This document shows positions 16,642-25,645 of a stretch of DNA of 64,000 nucleotides, piece after piece; the first letter of the stretch is position 1; each line of letters starts with the position of its first letter. Position numbers and translations under genes: made by a program. Source of the DNA: Actinomadura pelletieri DSM 43383. Lineage in GTDB: Bacteria > Actinomycetota > Actinomycetes > Streptosporangiales > Streptosporangiaceae. The notes under the pieces are model-generated. The model made no database searches and was not told the origin of the DNA. It saw only the letters and a list, made by a program, of their open reading frames with translations. The stretch spans positions 558,001-622,000 of the forward strand of contig NZ_RBWU01000005.1 in assembly GCF_003634705.1 (NCBI RefSeq), read 5' to 3'.

Positions 16642-18750
16642 TCACGTCGTCGGCGACAGGTCGGCCAGAGACAGCAACGAGAACCAGCGGCCTTCGTCGG
16701 CGGCGCGGAACATCGCGTCCTCCAGGGGCGGGAGGAAGTCCTCGGACAGGAAGGTGTCGGGCTGGACGCGCTGAACCAGCCGTTGCAGGCACAGCACGAG
16801 CCACTGTCCGTCGGCGAACGGCCCGCCGAACCGGTGCCGGTTGTGCAGCCACGTCAGGACGCACGAGAGCATCGCGTGCAGTTCGCAGTAGCGCTTGGCA
16901 CGTGCCAGCGCCGCCACCGAGGCGGTGTCGCCCGCACTCGCCCGAACGCCCTGCTCCAGGGTGGCCCGCATCCCGCCGATGCCGGACATCAGGTCCTTCA
17001 GTTCGGCCGCGACGCCCGGCGCGGCGTGCGCGACGGCGGCGGTCAGCAGCTCCTCGCAGATCACTTCGAACCGCTGGCCGACTTCGTCGCGTCCCTCGTT
17101 GGTGAGCTGGAGCACGCGGCCGTCGGGAACCCAGGCCGGCGGTGTCCGCGTCCAGGAGAACAGGTCGGCGAGCAGGTCGTCCTCGCGGCCCGTCTCCTCC
17201 GGCGGGTCGACCAGGTACGGCAGTTGCCCGGCGACGTTCGCGAGGTTGACGTGCGTGGTGCCCTCGAAGATGCTCGCGATCGCGTGGTCGCGCTGCAGTT
17301 TCTGGAAGACGCCATGGGCCACGCCCTCGCGTAGGTAGCCGCGCGCCGCGAGGACGGTCCCGATGCTGCCCACGACCTCCTCGCCGAGCACCGGCACGAA
17401 GTACTTCACGATCGACGACCACAGGCTCAGCCGCCCCGGCGCGAGCGTCAGGGACCGCGCCACCGGGATCGCGACGCACTCGGCGATCAGCAGGTCCAGA
17501 TGCGCCTTGAGGAGATGGTCGCGGATGACGGGGATCTGGTAGATGTCCGAGCCGTAGAGGGTGCGGTGCCGTGCGTAGTCCATCCCGATGCGCACCACGG
17601 CGTCCATGGTCCCGACCGACAGCGCGGCGATCGCCGTGCGGGTGATCTGGAGCGTCTTCAGCGTCTGGACGAGCCCGGAGCCGCGCCGTCCGATCACACT
17701 GTCGGCCGGGACGCGCGCCCCGGTGAACGCGACTCCGCTCAGATCGTGGCCGCGCAGTCCGACCGTCCGCACCGGCGGCAGCGTCGACCACGTGCCGGGG
17801 TCGAGTTCGTCCTTGTCGACCAGGATGAGCGAGAAGTCTCTCGGGCCGGTTCTGGCGTAGGTGGTCACGAAGCGTCCGCGGGTGGCGTTGCCGACCGGCC
17901 ATTTCGTCCCGGTCAAAATGAGTTCGTCCCCCTGAAGCTCGGCCTCCGACTCCGAGGCCGCCACATCGCTGCCGTGGTCGGCCTCGGAAACACCGAAGCA
18001 GGCCAGGTCACCGCCCAGCACCCCTTTTGCGACCGTCCTGCGCTGCCGCGCGTCCCCCCACAGCCACACCGGGTTCACCGCCAACAACCCCGACCCGTAC
18101 ATCACCGCGACGGTGACGCTGCGGCGCGAGAGCGCACGTGTGACGAGAAACAGCTCTTCTAAGGTCGTCAGCCGCCCACCCAGGCCACTCGGCACCAGAT
18201 ACTCCGGAAACCCCCAGGCCCGGACGGCCTCGACCGCTCCCGGCGGAAGCTCGTCCCGTTCCTCCGCCTCGACGATCGCCCTGTAGGAGAACGGCCCGGC
18301 GGCATCGTCCATCGGATCACCGAGATACCGATCCAACTCACCGGCGACCCGATGCGCCCCCGACCCCCACTCACCGCACCCGACCTCCGAGACACCCCCG
18401 ACGCTCGCAACGGGCACGGCGCTGGTGGCAGGCACGGCGCTGGTGGCAGGCACGGCGCTGGTGGCAGGCACGGCGCTGGTGGCAGGCACGGCGCTGGTGG
18501 CAGGCACGGCGCTGGTGGCAGGCACGGCGCTCGCGGCGAGCCCGATGGTTGCAACGGGCCCGGCGTCCTCAACGGGCGCGGCGTCCTCAACGGGCGCGGC
18601 GTTCGTGGCGGGCCCAGCGGCCTCAACGGGTGCGGTGTTCTCGGCGGGCGTGGAGTTCGTGAGTGGCGCTGCGAGGGTGGGTCTCGGGGCGAGTGTCGGT
18701 GGGTTCGGGGTGGCGGGGGGTGCGGGGTTCGGGGAGGTCTTACCGTCCAT
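16642..18750 (-). CDS. Acyl-CoA (acyl-ACP) dehydrogenase with repetitive N-terminal tail
   Basis: 702 residues. From about residue 135 it is a flavin-dependent acyl-CoA dehydrogenase: [16 protein letters not shown] (FAD-binding middle domain), GTKWPVGNA, and [15 protein letters not shown] with the catalytic-base Glu in the FEGT motif. A large C-terminal extension follows, as in long ACADs. The first 130 residues are low-complexity Pro/Ala/Val sequence with six exact SAVPAT repeats (an 18-bp minisatellite). Next to a FAAL and an ACP it may desaturate an acyl-ACP at the alpha-beta bond, as RedW does in prodiginine synthesis. The start overlaps the SnoaL gene end. A start nearer the fold is possible, but the repeats keep the frame open and in phase. 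Confidence 0.9.
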   Translation of the reverse strand: MDGKTSPNPAPPATPNPPTLAPRPTLAAPLTNSTPAENTAPVEAAGPATNAAPVEDAAPVEDAGPVATIGLAASAVPATSAVPATSAVPATSAVPATSAVPATSAVPATSAVPVASVGGVSEVGCGEWGSGAHRVAGELDRYLGDPMDDAAGPFSYRAIVEAEERDELPPGAVEAVRAWGFPEYLVPSGLGGRLTTLEELFLVTRALSRRSVTVAVMYGSGLLAVNPVWLWGDARQRRTVAKGVLGGDLACFGVSEADHGSDVAASESEAELQGDELILTGTKWPVGNATRGRFVTTYARTGPRDFSLILVDKDELDPGTWSTLPPVRTVGLRGHDLSGVAFTGARVPADSVIGRRGSGLVQTLKTLQITRTAIAALSVGTMDAVVRIGMDYARHRTLYGSDIYQIPVIRDHLLKAHLDLLIAECVAIPVARSLTLAPGRLSLWSSIVKYFVPVLGEEVVGSIGTVLAARGYLREGVAHGVFQKLQRDHAIASIFEGTTHVNLANVAGQLPYLVDPPEETGREDDLLADLFSWTRTPPAWVPDGRVLQLTNEGRDEVGQRFEVICEELLTAAVAHAAPGVAAELKDLMSGIGGMRATLEQGVRASAGDTASVAALARAKRYCELHAMLSCVLTWLHNRHRFGGPFADGQWLVLCLQRLVQRVQPDTFLSEDFLPPLEDAMFRAADEGRWFSLLSLADLSPTT
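18421..18528. repeat. 18-bp minisatellite, six perfect copies
   Basis: The unit GCTGGTGGCAGGCACGGC occurs six times head to tail with no mismatch, flanked by degenerate copies at 18403-18420 and 18529-18546 and by further decayed hexapeptide units. On the minus strand it encodes SAVPAT. Because 18 is divisible by three, copy number can change without breaking the gene. Confidence 0.95.
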
Positions 18751-19186
18751 CTTGGTCTTCGACTCCTGGGGGTGGGGCGGTTCTTCGGTGGGGAGCGAGG
18801 GAGATTTCGGGTCCCTTCGCTTCCAGTCGCCTTCCGACGACCCGGGCGAGTGTCATCGCCGCGGGGAGGGGGCGGACCATGACGGTCAGGTCGGTGACGA
18901 GGCCGGTGTCGCCGAAGGTGAGCAGGTCGAGGCCCTGGACGTCCCTGCCCGCCACCCGGGCGTCGAAGATCAGGGCCGTGGACGCGGCGCTCACCAGTTC
19001 GTCGGTGTAGTGGAAGTCCTCGAAGACCTCCAGCAGCACGCCGAGCAGCGGGAAGACCGCGTCGCGGCCGAGGTAGGGCCTCACCATGACCGGGCTGTGG
19101 AAGGCGATGCGGGGGTGGAGTGCGGCGCCGATCGCGGCGAGGTCCTTGGCCTCCACCGCGGCGCGGAACGTTCCGGGGGTCGTCAT
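18740..19186 (-). CDS. SnoaL-like (NTF2-fold) protein
   Basis: 148 residues. The protein opens with [28 protein letters not shown], the helix-rich start of the NTF2/SnoaL fold, and has [11 protein letters not shown] and [18 protein letters not shown] strands. Such proteins act as polyketide cyclases, isomerases or hydratases, or simply bind ligands; here it could handle the unsaturated acyl intermediate, which is inference. ATG 19186 is chosen; a GTG at 19204 overlaps the upstream stop as GTGA and is a real alternative. The C-terminal 11 bases overlap the dehydrogenase start. Confidence 0.82.
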   Translation of the reverse strand: MTTPGTFRAAVEAKDLAAIGAALHPRIAFHSPVMVRPYLGRDAVFPLLGVLLEVFEDFHYTDELVSAASTALIFDARVAGRDVQGLDLLTFGDTGLVTDLTVMVRPLPAAMTLARVVGRRLEAKGPEISLAPHRRTAPPPGVEDQDGR

Positions 19187-19200
19187 CTGATCCGCTCTCT

Positions 19201-19998
19201 TCACTCGCCCTGGGACGTGGTCAGTTCGCCGCCGGGGGCCGGGGACGCCGGGGCGGCGGCGTCGGCGAGGCCCTCCGCCCAGGCCCGGTAGCCGTCGGGC
19301 GACGGGTGGAAGCCGTCGGAGGCGAACAGGCGGCGGTCACGGGCCATCACCTCGTCCACGGGCACGTGGAGCGCACCGCCCGCACGGGCCGCGTCCGCCA
19401 TGATCCGGTCCATGGTCCGTGCCCGCGCGCCGAGGACGAGGCGCAGCGGTCGCGGGATCGTCGGGAAGCGGTGCACGGGCGGCATTCCCGCGAGGACGAG
19501 GGTCGCGTCGGTGAACCTGGTCCGCAGAACGTCGACGAGGTCGGTGACGTCGGCCGTCCAGGAGCGCAGCGAACGCCTCCTGATCAGGTCGTTGATTCCG
19601 ACGGTGACGACCACGAGATCGGCGGACGCCCTGTCGACGAGCCCGGCGGCCGGGACGAGCGCGGTCGCGACCCGGCGGGCGGTGGCGCCGCTCTCACCGG
19701 TGACCGACCATGCCACGCTCCGCCGCAGACGTTCCCGCAGCGCCTCGGCGAGGAAGCCAGGCAACGCCCGCTCGTGCCGGGAGGCGCCGACCCCGGCGGC
19801 GGTCGACTCACCGATCACCACGACGCGGAACACGGGACCGGCACCCGTCGGGTCCGGGCCGGGAAGGAAACCGTGCTCGTCGCCCGCCGCGGGGTCGAGC
19901 CGGGGGGGGCGCCGCACCGTTCGCCAGGCCTGGACGGCGAGGAGCGGCGCCAGCGGAACGAGCATCAGCGACCGGGTTGCGAAGAATGGTTTCTTCAT
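19201..19998 (-). CDS. SGNH/GDSL hydrolase 1, membrane-anchored
   Basis: 265 residues. An uncleaved-looking N-terminal hydrophobic helix (about 9-24) after basic residues suggests membrane anchoring. Block I is [12 protein letters not shown] with nucleophile Ser65, block III is VGINDL, and block [12 protein letters not shown] carries the catalytic Asp/His. SGNH enzymes cleave or transfer acyl groups, and some act as thioesterases. It is one of two tandem SGNH genes between an ACP and a FAAL, so release or transfer of the assembled acyl chain is plausible. Its stop overlaps a possible GTG start of the next gene. Confidence 0.9.
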   Translation of the reverse strand: MKKPFFATRSLMLVPLAPLLAVQAWRTVRRPPRLDPAAGDEHGFLPGPDPTGAGPVFRVVVIGESTAAGVGASRHERALPGFLAEALRERLRRSVAWSVTGESGATARRVATALVPAAGLVDRASADLVVVTVGINDLIRRRSLRSWTADVTDLVDVLRTRFTDATLVLAGMPPVHRFPTIPRPLRLVLGARARTMDRIMADAARAGGALHVPVDEVMARDRRLFASDGFHPSPDGYRAWAEGLADAAAPASPAPGGELTTSQGE

Positions 19999-20046
19999 CT
20001 TTGTCCCAGAGTTCGAAAATTGGCGGCCCGGACATCGGTCGAAGCC

Positions 20047-20694
20047 TCAGCGGACCCGCTCGCCGAGCGAGCTTCCCGCGATATGACCGATCACCTCCGC
20101 GACATAGGCGTGTCCCCTCGGGTTGAGGTGGATTCCGTCGGCGTTCCACATCGCCGGGTCAGCGACTTTCGCCACCGCCTCCCGTTCGGGAAAGGTCGTT
20201 CCGAACTCGCGTGCGGCGCGTCCGAGCTCGTCGTTGAGGTCGGAAATACGCTGGACGGTCCGCTTCTTACGGAACTGTGAGATCGGGGACAGGTCGAGGA
20301 GCGGCGGCCGGGGCACCGGGATGGCGACGGCGACCGCGCCGACGTCCCGGGCCCAGCCGAACAGCTCGTCGAGCCGGGCGGCGACCTCCGTCCGGTCGAA
20401 GCCGCGCAGCGCGTCGTTCATGCCACAGCCGAGCACCAGCAGGCGCGGCCGGAGCCGCCGGACGGCGGGGAGCTGGTCGCGGACGACGTCCTCGATCGTC
20501 GCGCCGGGGTCGGCGACATTGAGCAGTTCCGCACGGGAAATGCCCAGGTGGCAGGCCAGTCGTCCGGCCCAGCCGAGCCATCCGCCGCCGGGATCGGGGT
20601 CGGCCTGGCCCTCGGCCACGCTGTCGCCGAGCACCACCATGACGGGCTCGGGCCCCGTCCCCGCGGCCCTCGCCCCGGTGGAGGCGAGGTCCAT
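20047..20694 (-). CDS. SGNH/GDSL hydrolase 2
   Basis: 215 residues, cytoplasmic (no signal). Block I VVLGDSVAEG, block III GCGMNDAL and block V ADGIHLNPRGHAYVAEVI supply the Ser, Asn and Asp/His of an SGNH hydrolase. The ATG shares its A with the TGA stop of the ACP gene (TGATG), so the two are translated together and this enzyme is a good candidate to act directly on the acyl-ACP. A GTG one codon upstream is the alternative start. It is clearly diverged from the next SGNH gene, so not a recent duplicate. Confidence 0.9.
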   Translation of the reverse strand: MDLASTGARAAGTGPEPVMVVLGDSVAEGQADPDPGGGWLGWAGRLACHLGISRAELLNVADPGATIEDVVRDQLPAVRRLRPRLLVLGCGMNDALRGFDRTEVAARLDELFGWARDVGAVAVAIPVPRPPLLDLSPISQFRKKRTVQRISDLNDELGRAAREFGTTFPEREAVAKVADPAMWNADGIHLNPRGHAYVAEVIGHIAGSSLGERVR

Positions 20695-20951
20695 CACGCG
20701 ACGAGTTCGAGCAGGTAGTCGGTGAGGTCGGTGACCGTCTCCCGCCGCCGGGCCTCGGCTACGTCGACCTCGATCTGGAGGTGGTCCTCGATGTCGCTGA
20801 TGATGCTGATGGTGTAGACGGAGTCCACTCCGTAGCGGGCGAGTTCGACCGCGGGGTCGATGTTTTCGGGAGGCTTGTCGAGGTAGAAGGCGATCCTGTC
20901 AAGAAGCCACGTTTCCAGCTCGCCGCGGGAAATTGTTTCCGATCCGGTCAC
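20694..20951 (-). CDS. Acyl carrier protein
   Basis: 85 residues, one PP-binding domain. The 4'-phosphopantetheine attachment Ser44 lies in YGVDSVYTI, followed by an acidic recognition helix (IISDIEDHL). It is the first gene of a six-gene operon and should carry the fatty acyl chain loaded by the FAAL. The GTG at 20951 has a strong AAGGAGGAG site. A palindrome 38 bases upstream may be an operator. DSV instead of DSL at the modification site is allowed in FAAL-partner and NRPS-type carriers. Confidence 0.93.
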   Translation of the reverse strand: MTGSETISRGELETWLLDRIAFYLDKPPENIDPAVELARYGVDSVYTISIISDIEDHLQIEVDVAEARRRETVTDLTDYLLELVA

Positions 20952-20989
20952 CGCACTCCTCCTTTGTCAGAGGATCATCGAATTTCAGG

Positions 20990-21001
20990 CGATAGCTATC
21001 G
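20990..21001. promoter_or_regulatory. 12-bp palindrome upstream of the ACP operon
   Basis: CGATAGCTATCG is self-complementary and lies 38 bases before the ACP start in an A/T-rich spacer (20952-21150) that should hold the operon promoter. The rest of 20952-21354 shows no gene. Confidence 0.4.
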
Positions 21002-21354
21002 GAAGACGAGCAACACGCAACATACATGGAAATGGAGGATATGTCTCAGGTCCACATGTGAACGATCGGACACAACCATGTCTCTGTCGCGTAAATTATG
21101 TCAGCGGAGACGGTAAATCGGCGCAAAGTTACTGAGCGGTAAGGTGTTCCGTTATGGGACCCAGCGCCGCCGGGGCCGGACCTCATCGTCCCCGCGCGCC
21201 CCATCGAACCGTTCGTTCTCGCGGGCGGTACGACGGCACGTCACCTGCATGGTTCCCCGGCGGCCCCGGTCCGGGCGGGCGATCGGCGGGCGCCGGGTGG
21301 GCGCCGGAGCCCGGCACGTTCCAGAGGGTTTCGGACAGCGTTCGGGACGGCGGC

Positions 21355-22377
21355 TCAGCGCCCGTCCGGCCGTCCGGACACCGGCACCGGTCCCCTCAGC
21401 CGGGAGACGACGGGGTTCGGCTCCCGGGCCTGCGCGAGCCGGTCCAGGAACGCGTGGGCGTGCCGTGACCGCCAACGGTGCGCCGCCATGCGGTGGAACC
21501 TGGCGAGGTGCGCGGCGGAGGGTCGCGGTGTTCCGGTCAGCGTGTAGCCCCGGTCGACCAGACGTGAGGCGAGGACGTGCTCGACCAGGTCCGCCTCCCA
21601 CACCGGCAGGCGGTCCCGCCACGCCCCCACCGCGCGGGTGTTGGGCGCCTCGTGGGTGCGCAGATGCCATTTGCGCGTGGACGGCACCGTCCGGCGGGCG
21701 TGCTCGTACGCCCTGGTCATCTCGGGGTCGTAGTCCTCGCCGAGGAAGGCGCACAGCTTCACCAGCTCGTCCTCCGGTTCGGCGACGAGGTCCTCGTACC
21801 GAAGCTCGTAGAACGTACGGGGACCGAGCCGGGACGCGAGGGCCCTCCCCGTGTCGATCGCCTCCCGCCAGGTCAGCGCGGCGGCGTAGATGTCGCCGTG
21901 GAACCACGGCATCCGCACCAGCGAACTCACCGCGTCCCGGCCGTCCCGGACGAGATGGACGAACTGGGCGTCCGGGAACAACCGCCGCAGCATCGTCACC
22001 CGGCGGAAGTAGCTCGGACGCTTGTCGCCCCAGCGCGGTTTGCCGTGTCGCCGGGCATAGCCGCGGAAGATGATCGCCAGCGCGGACCCGAGCGTCGGCG
22101 GCCCGTGCACGATCTCCTCGATCGTCTCGTCGGCGTCCAGCCCGAGGACCCTGAACTTGGTGTCCTTGCCGTGGACGATCCACTCCGCCAGCGCCCGCCG
22201 GTTCGCCTCACGCTCGAGATCGCCGAAGGTGTGCCGCACCTCGTACGAGGTGTGCACGAACCGGGTCTCGGACGGGAACGCGACACGCCGGTGCGAGTGC
22301 AGCATCTGCTGCAGCAACGTCGTGCCCGACCGCGGACATCCGAGAACGAAGATCGGGTGGCTGAGCTGCGGATTCAT
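21355..22377 (-). CDS. Sulfotransferase
   Basis: 340 residues. The 5'-phosphosulfate loop is FVLGCPRSGTTLLQQ at residues 10-24, and the 3'-phosphate site is LVRDGRDAVSSLVRMPW, both classical for PAPS-dependent sulfotransferases. It should move sulfate from PAPS to a hydroxyl or amine acceptor, unknown here. The ATG at 22377 is chosen because the family starts a few residues before the P-loop; the frame is open 34 codons further. It lies 400 bases upstream of the ACP operon on the same strand, so its acceptor could be that operon's lipid, but separate transcription is as likely. Confidence 0.92.
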   Translation of the reverse strand: MNPQLSHPIFVLGCPRSGTTLLQQMLHSHRRVAFPSETRFVHTSYEVRHTFGDLEREANRRALAEWIVHGKDTKFRVLGLDADETIEEIVHGPPTLGSALAIIFRGYARRHGKPRWGDKRPSYFRRVTMLRRLFPDAQFVHLVRDGRDAVSSLVRMPWFHGDIYAAALTWREAIDTGRALASRLGPRTFYELRYEDLVAEPEDELVKLCAFLGEDYDPEMTRAYEHARRTVPSTRKWHLRTHEAPNTRAVGAWRDRLPVWEADLVEHVLASRLVDRGYTLTGTPRPSAAHLARFHRMAAHRWRSRHAHAFLDRLAQAREPNPVVSRLRGPVPVSGRPDGR

Positions 22378-22517
22378 GGGCCGCGAACGTACCCGCGCCC
22401 GCTGGACCCAACCTCGGGACGACCTCCACGAAACCTGAAAGTTCGCGTCGATCGGATCGAAGGAGACTTCCCTTAACACGAGAAGTAAGCTACGCTAATT
22501 ACTGGTGTGCCGGGAAG

Positions 22518-22551
22518 TCTGGTCGGCGGGACGGATACGTCTCCGACCAGA
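22518..22551 (+). other. Long hairpin in the spacer before the YqiJ-flotillin operon
   Basis: TCTGGTCGG (22518-22526) pairs with CCGACCAGA (22543-22551), and inside it GACG (22530-22533) pairs with CGTC (22538-22541) around a GATA loop. It lies ten bases before a short ATG frame and about 230 bases before the operon, so it could be a leader structure. The flanking 22470-22505 is unusually A/T-rich and probably holds promoters. Confidence 0.45.
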
Positions 22552-22560
22552 AGGGGTTCA

Positions 22561-22665
22561 ATGACTCACCGGCATTCTTTGTGTGCGCCGCGTCTGCCCC
22601 TGCATGGCGCGCGGCCCTACGGTTTGACCGTCGCCGCACTGGCGCACGCCTTCCCAGATAGCTAG
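22561..22665 (+). CDS. Possible 34-residue leader peptide
   Basis: ATG 22561 follows an AAGGGG ribosome site by four to five bases and is open for 34 codons to a TAG. The peptide (MTHRHSLCAPRLPLHG...) has no recognised motif. It lies just after the hairpin at 22518-22551. It could be a regulatory leader of the downstream operon or a chance frame. The rest of 22666-22783 shows nothing. Confidence 0.25.
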   Translation: MTHRHSLCAPRLPLHGARPYGLTVAALAHAFPDS

Positions 22666-22783
22666 CCGCATCGGCCACTGCCCCGACGGGGCCACTTCTT
22701 TCACGTTCACTCCCCTGGCCAGGGCGTTCTCGCGCGCTCTGGCACGGTCACTGACGTCCTCGATGCGGAAGCGTGCATTTCAC

Positions 22784-23479
22784 ATGGGCGAATTCATCGA
22801 CGCCGCGCTCGGTTTCCCGACGGCGCTCTTCACTTTTTCTCTGCTGGTCGTCACCGTGTACTGGACGGTCGCCCTCCTCGGCGGCCTGGGCACCGAACTC
22901 CCCGGCACCGGAGGTGATGTCGGGGACGCTTTCGGCGGTGCCGAAGACGGTGCCGAAGACGGATTCGTCGCCGAGCGTCTCGCCTTTCTGGGCCTCGGCG
23001 GAGTTCCCGTCACGGTCGTGCTGTCCCTGCTGATCGCGCTCGCGTGGTTCGTCAGCCTCGCCGGTACGGCGTTGTTCGACGGCACCGTCGCGCGGACGCT
23101 CGTCCTGCCCGTGGCGCTGGTCGCGGCCTGGCTCGGTACGCGCGTGACCGTCCTGCCGCTGCGCCGCGTCTTCCAGGGAGCCGTGGAGGCCTCGCTACGC
23201 GACTTCGTGGGCCTCCCCTGCGTCATCCGCACCGGACGGGTCGGCCCCGACTTCGGGCAGGCGGAGGTCACCGCGGCCGACGGCTCGTCCGCCATCGTCC
23301 AGGTGCGGCAGCCCGCCATGGACATCCCCGTGGCCGGTCTCGCCAAGGACACCGTCGAAGGCGCCGTGCTCACCACCGGCAGCAGAGCCCTGATCTTCGA
23401 TTTCGATCCGGAGGGCCGGTTCTTCTGGGTCATGCCGCACGACGCGGCGTACGACCGGCCCGAAGACCTCGCCCGCTGA
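22784..23479 (+). CDS. YqiJ/NfeD-like membrane protein partnering flotillin
   Basis: 231 residues with three or four hydrophobic helices (about 8-34, 72-96, 101-125) and a soluble C-terminal beta domain (FVGLPCVIRTGRVGPDFGQAEVTAADGSSAIVQVR) of OB/NfeD type. An acidic Gly/Glu loop follows the first helix. This is the layout of E. coli YqiJ, which is encoded next to the flotillin YqiK, and of NfeD proteins in general, which are thought to dock on SPFH proteins. ATG 22784 is preferred to ATG 22763 because it starts just before the first helix. The flotillin gene follows after 101 bases. Confidence 0.85.
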   Translation: MGEFIDAALGFPTALFTFSLLVVTVYWTVALLGGLGTELPGTGGDVGDAFGGAEDGAEDGFVAERLAFLGLGGVPVTVVLSLLIALAWFVSLAGTALFDGTVARTLVLPVALVAAWLGTRVTVLPLRRVFQGAVEASLRDFVGLPCVIRTGRVGPDFGQAEVTAADGSSAIVQVRQPAMDIPVAGLAKDTVEGAVLTTGSRALIFDFDPEGRFFWVMPHDAAYDRPEDLAR

Positions 23480-23580
23480 CCGGGCCCACCGGCCAAGCCC
23501 ACCGACCGGGCCCCGCCCGGCCGACCCACTGACCTGCCCACCTCACGCTGACCTGCCCCGCATCCCCCAAACAGACGGGA

Positions 23581-25611
23581 ATGTCGATGGACACCATCAC
23601 GATAGGAGCCGGTGTGCTCCTCGCGCTCGCCCTGCTCATCGCCCTCGGCCTGGTGCTGATGGTGACCCGGTTGTTCCGCAAGGTCGACCAGGGCCGCGCG
23701 CTGATCATCTCCAAGTTGAAGAGGGTCGACGTCACGTTCACCGGCGCGATCGTGCTGCCGGTGCTGCACCGCGCCGAATTCATGGACATCTCGGTCAAGA
23801 CCATCGAGATCGAACGCACCGGACGGGACGGTCTGATCTGCAAGGACAACATCCGGGCCGACATCCGCATCACGTTCTTCGTCCGCGTGAACAAGACCGT
23901 CGAGGACGTGGTGAAGGTCGCGCAGGCCATCGGGACCGCGCGGGCCAGCAGCCAGGAGACGTTGCAGGAGCTGTTCGCCGCCAAGTTCTCCGAGGCGCTG
24001 AAGACCGTCGGCAAGCACCTGGACTTCACCGACCTCTACACCCGCCGCGACGAGTTCCGCGACCACATCATCCGGGTCATCGGCACGGACCTGAACGGCT
24101 ACAGCCTTGAGGACGCGGCGATCGACTACCTGGAGCAGACCCCGCTGCTGTCCCTCGACAAGTCGAACATCCTGGACGCCCAGGGCATCCGGAAGATCAC
24201 CGAGCTGACCGCGCTGGAGCACATCCGCACCAACGAGCACGCCCGCAACGAGGAGAAGGAGATCACCCGCCAGAACGTGGAGGCGCGGGAGGCGATCCTG
24301 GAGCTCGAACGCCGCCAGGCGGACGCGGAGCTGCGGCAGGAACGCGAGGTCGAGACCGTCCGGGCCCGTGAGCAGGCGGAGATCGAGCGGGTCAAGGCGG
24401 AGGAGCGGCTGCGGGCGCAGACCGCGCACATCCGCACCGACGAGCAGCTCGGCGTCCAGCACGAGAACAAGGAGCGCGAGGTCTCGGTCGCGGCGAAGAA
24501 CAAGGAGCGCGTCCTCGCGATCGAGAGCGAGCGCATCGAGAAGGACCGGGTCCTCGAGGTCATCGCCCGCGAGCGGGAGACGGAGCTGACCCGCATCGCC
24601 GCCGACAAGGAGGTCGAGGCGGAGAAGCGGGAGATCGCCAACGTCGTCCGGGAGCGGATCGCGGTGGAGCGGACGGTCGCCGAGCAGGAGGAGGGCATCA
24701 AGCGCCTCCGCACGGTCGAGGAGGCCGAGCGCGCCCGCCAGTCGGTGATCATCCACGCGGAGGCGGAGGCGCAGGAGAACCTCGTCAAGGACATCAAGGC
24801 CGCCGAGGCCGCGGAGGCCGCCGCCGCGCACCGGGCCCGCGAGGAGCTGACGATGGCGAAGGCCCGGCAGGAGGCCGCCGAGCTGGACGCGCAGGCGAAG
24901 ATCCGGCTGGCCGAGGGGCTGCGGGCCGAGGCCGCCGCGGCGGGGCTCGCCGAGGTGCAGGTCCGTGAGCGGGACGCCGACGCGATCGAGAAGGTCGGCC
25001 GTGCCGAGGCCGCCGTGGCGCAGGAGAAGGCGCTGGTCGAGGCCGCGCGGATCCGGGAGAGCCTCAAGGCGGAGGCGGAGGGCCTCACGGAGAAGGCCGG
25101 GGCGATGGCCGCGCTCGACGACGCCACCCGCCAGCACGAGGAGTACCGGCTGCGCCTGGAGGCGGAGAAGGACGTGCGTCTCGCCGGGATCGAGACGCAG
25201 CGCCGGGTCGCGGAGGCGCAGGCCGGCGTTCTCGCGGCCGGGCTGGAGAAGGCCGACATCGACATCGTCGGCGGCGACACCGTGTTCTTCGACCGGCTCG
25301 TCGGTTCGATCGCCCTCGGCAAGGGCGTGGACGGCTTCGTCCAGAACTCCAAGGTCGCGCAGGCGGTCGCGGGGCCATGGCTGGACGGCTCGGGAAGCTT
25401 CACCGACGACGCGGCGAAAATCCTCGGTTCGCTCTCCACGGACGGCGTCCGCGACCTGACCCTTTCCGCGGTGCTGCTGCGCATGCTCAAGTCCGGCGGC
25501 CCGGACGGCGCGGCCGTCCAGCAACTCCTGGACACCGCCCAGCGCCTGGGCATCGCCGACACGCGGCTGTCGGACCTCAACGGAACCGACCTGACCACCG
25601 CGTCCAGGTAA
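23581..25611 (+). CDS. Flotillin-family SPFH protein (YqiK-like)
   Basis: 676 residues: a TM helix at about 7-30, an SPFH/band-7 domain (VDQGRALIISKLKRVDVTFTGAIVLPV to about residue 190), then some 350 residues of charged EA-rich coiled coil (about 210-560) and a small C-terminal domain (GGDTVFFDRLVGSIALGKGVDGF). SPFH proteins form large membrane cages or microdomain scaffolds. Length and domain order match YqiK rather than classical eukaryotic flotillins. It is encoded between its YqiJ-like partner and a giant AAA+ protein. HflK/C and prohibitins enclose the AAA protease FtsH, so this cage may hold the AAA+ protein encoded next. Confidence 0.93.
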   Translation: MSMDTITIGAGVLLALALLIALGLVLMVTRLFRKVDQGRALIISKLKRVDVTFTGAIVLPVLHRAEFMDISVKTIEIERTGRDGLICKDNIRADIRITFFVRVNKTVEDVVKVAQAIGTARASSQETLQELFAAKFSEALKTVGKHLDFTDLYTRRDEFRDHIIRVIGTDLNGYSLEDAAIDYLEQTPLLSLDKSNILDAQGIRKITELTALEHIRTNEHARNEEKEITRQNVEAREAILELERRQADAELRQEREVETVRAREQAEIERVKAEERLRAQTAHIRTDEQLGVQHENKEREVSVAAKNKERVLAIESERIEKDRVLEVIARERETELTRIAADKEVEAEKREIANVVRERIAVERTVAEQEEGIKRLRTVEEAERARQSVIIHAEAEAQENLVKDIKAAEAAEAAAAHRAREELTMAKARQEAAELDAQAKIRLAEGLRAEAAAAGLAEVQVRERDADAIEKVGRAEAAVAQEKALVEAARIRESLKAEAEGLTEKAGAMAALDDATRQHEEYRLRLEAEKDVRLAGIETQRRVAEAQAGVLAAGLEKADIDIVGGDTVFFDRLVGSIALGKGVDGFVQNSKVAQAVAGPWLDGSGSFTDDAAKILGSLSTDGVRDLTLSAVLLRMLKSGGPDGAAVQQLLDTAQRLGIADTRLSDLNGTDLTTASR

Positions 25612-25645
25612 CGGACCGCACAAAGGACGGAGGGGAGACGAACCC

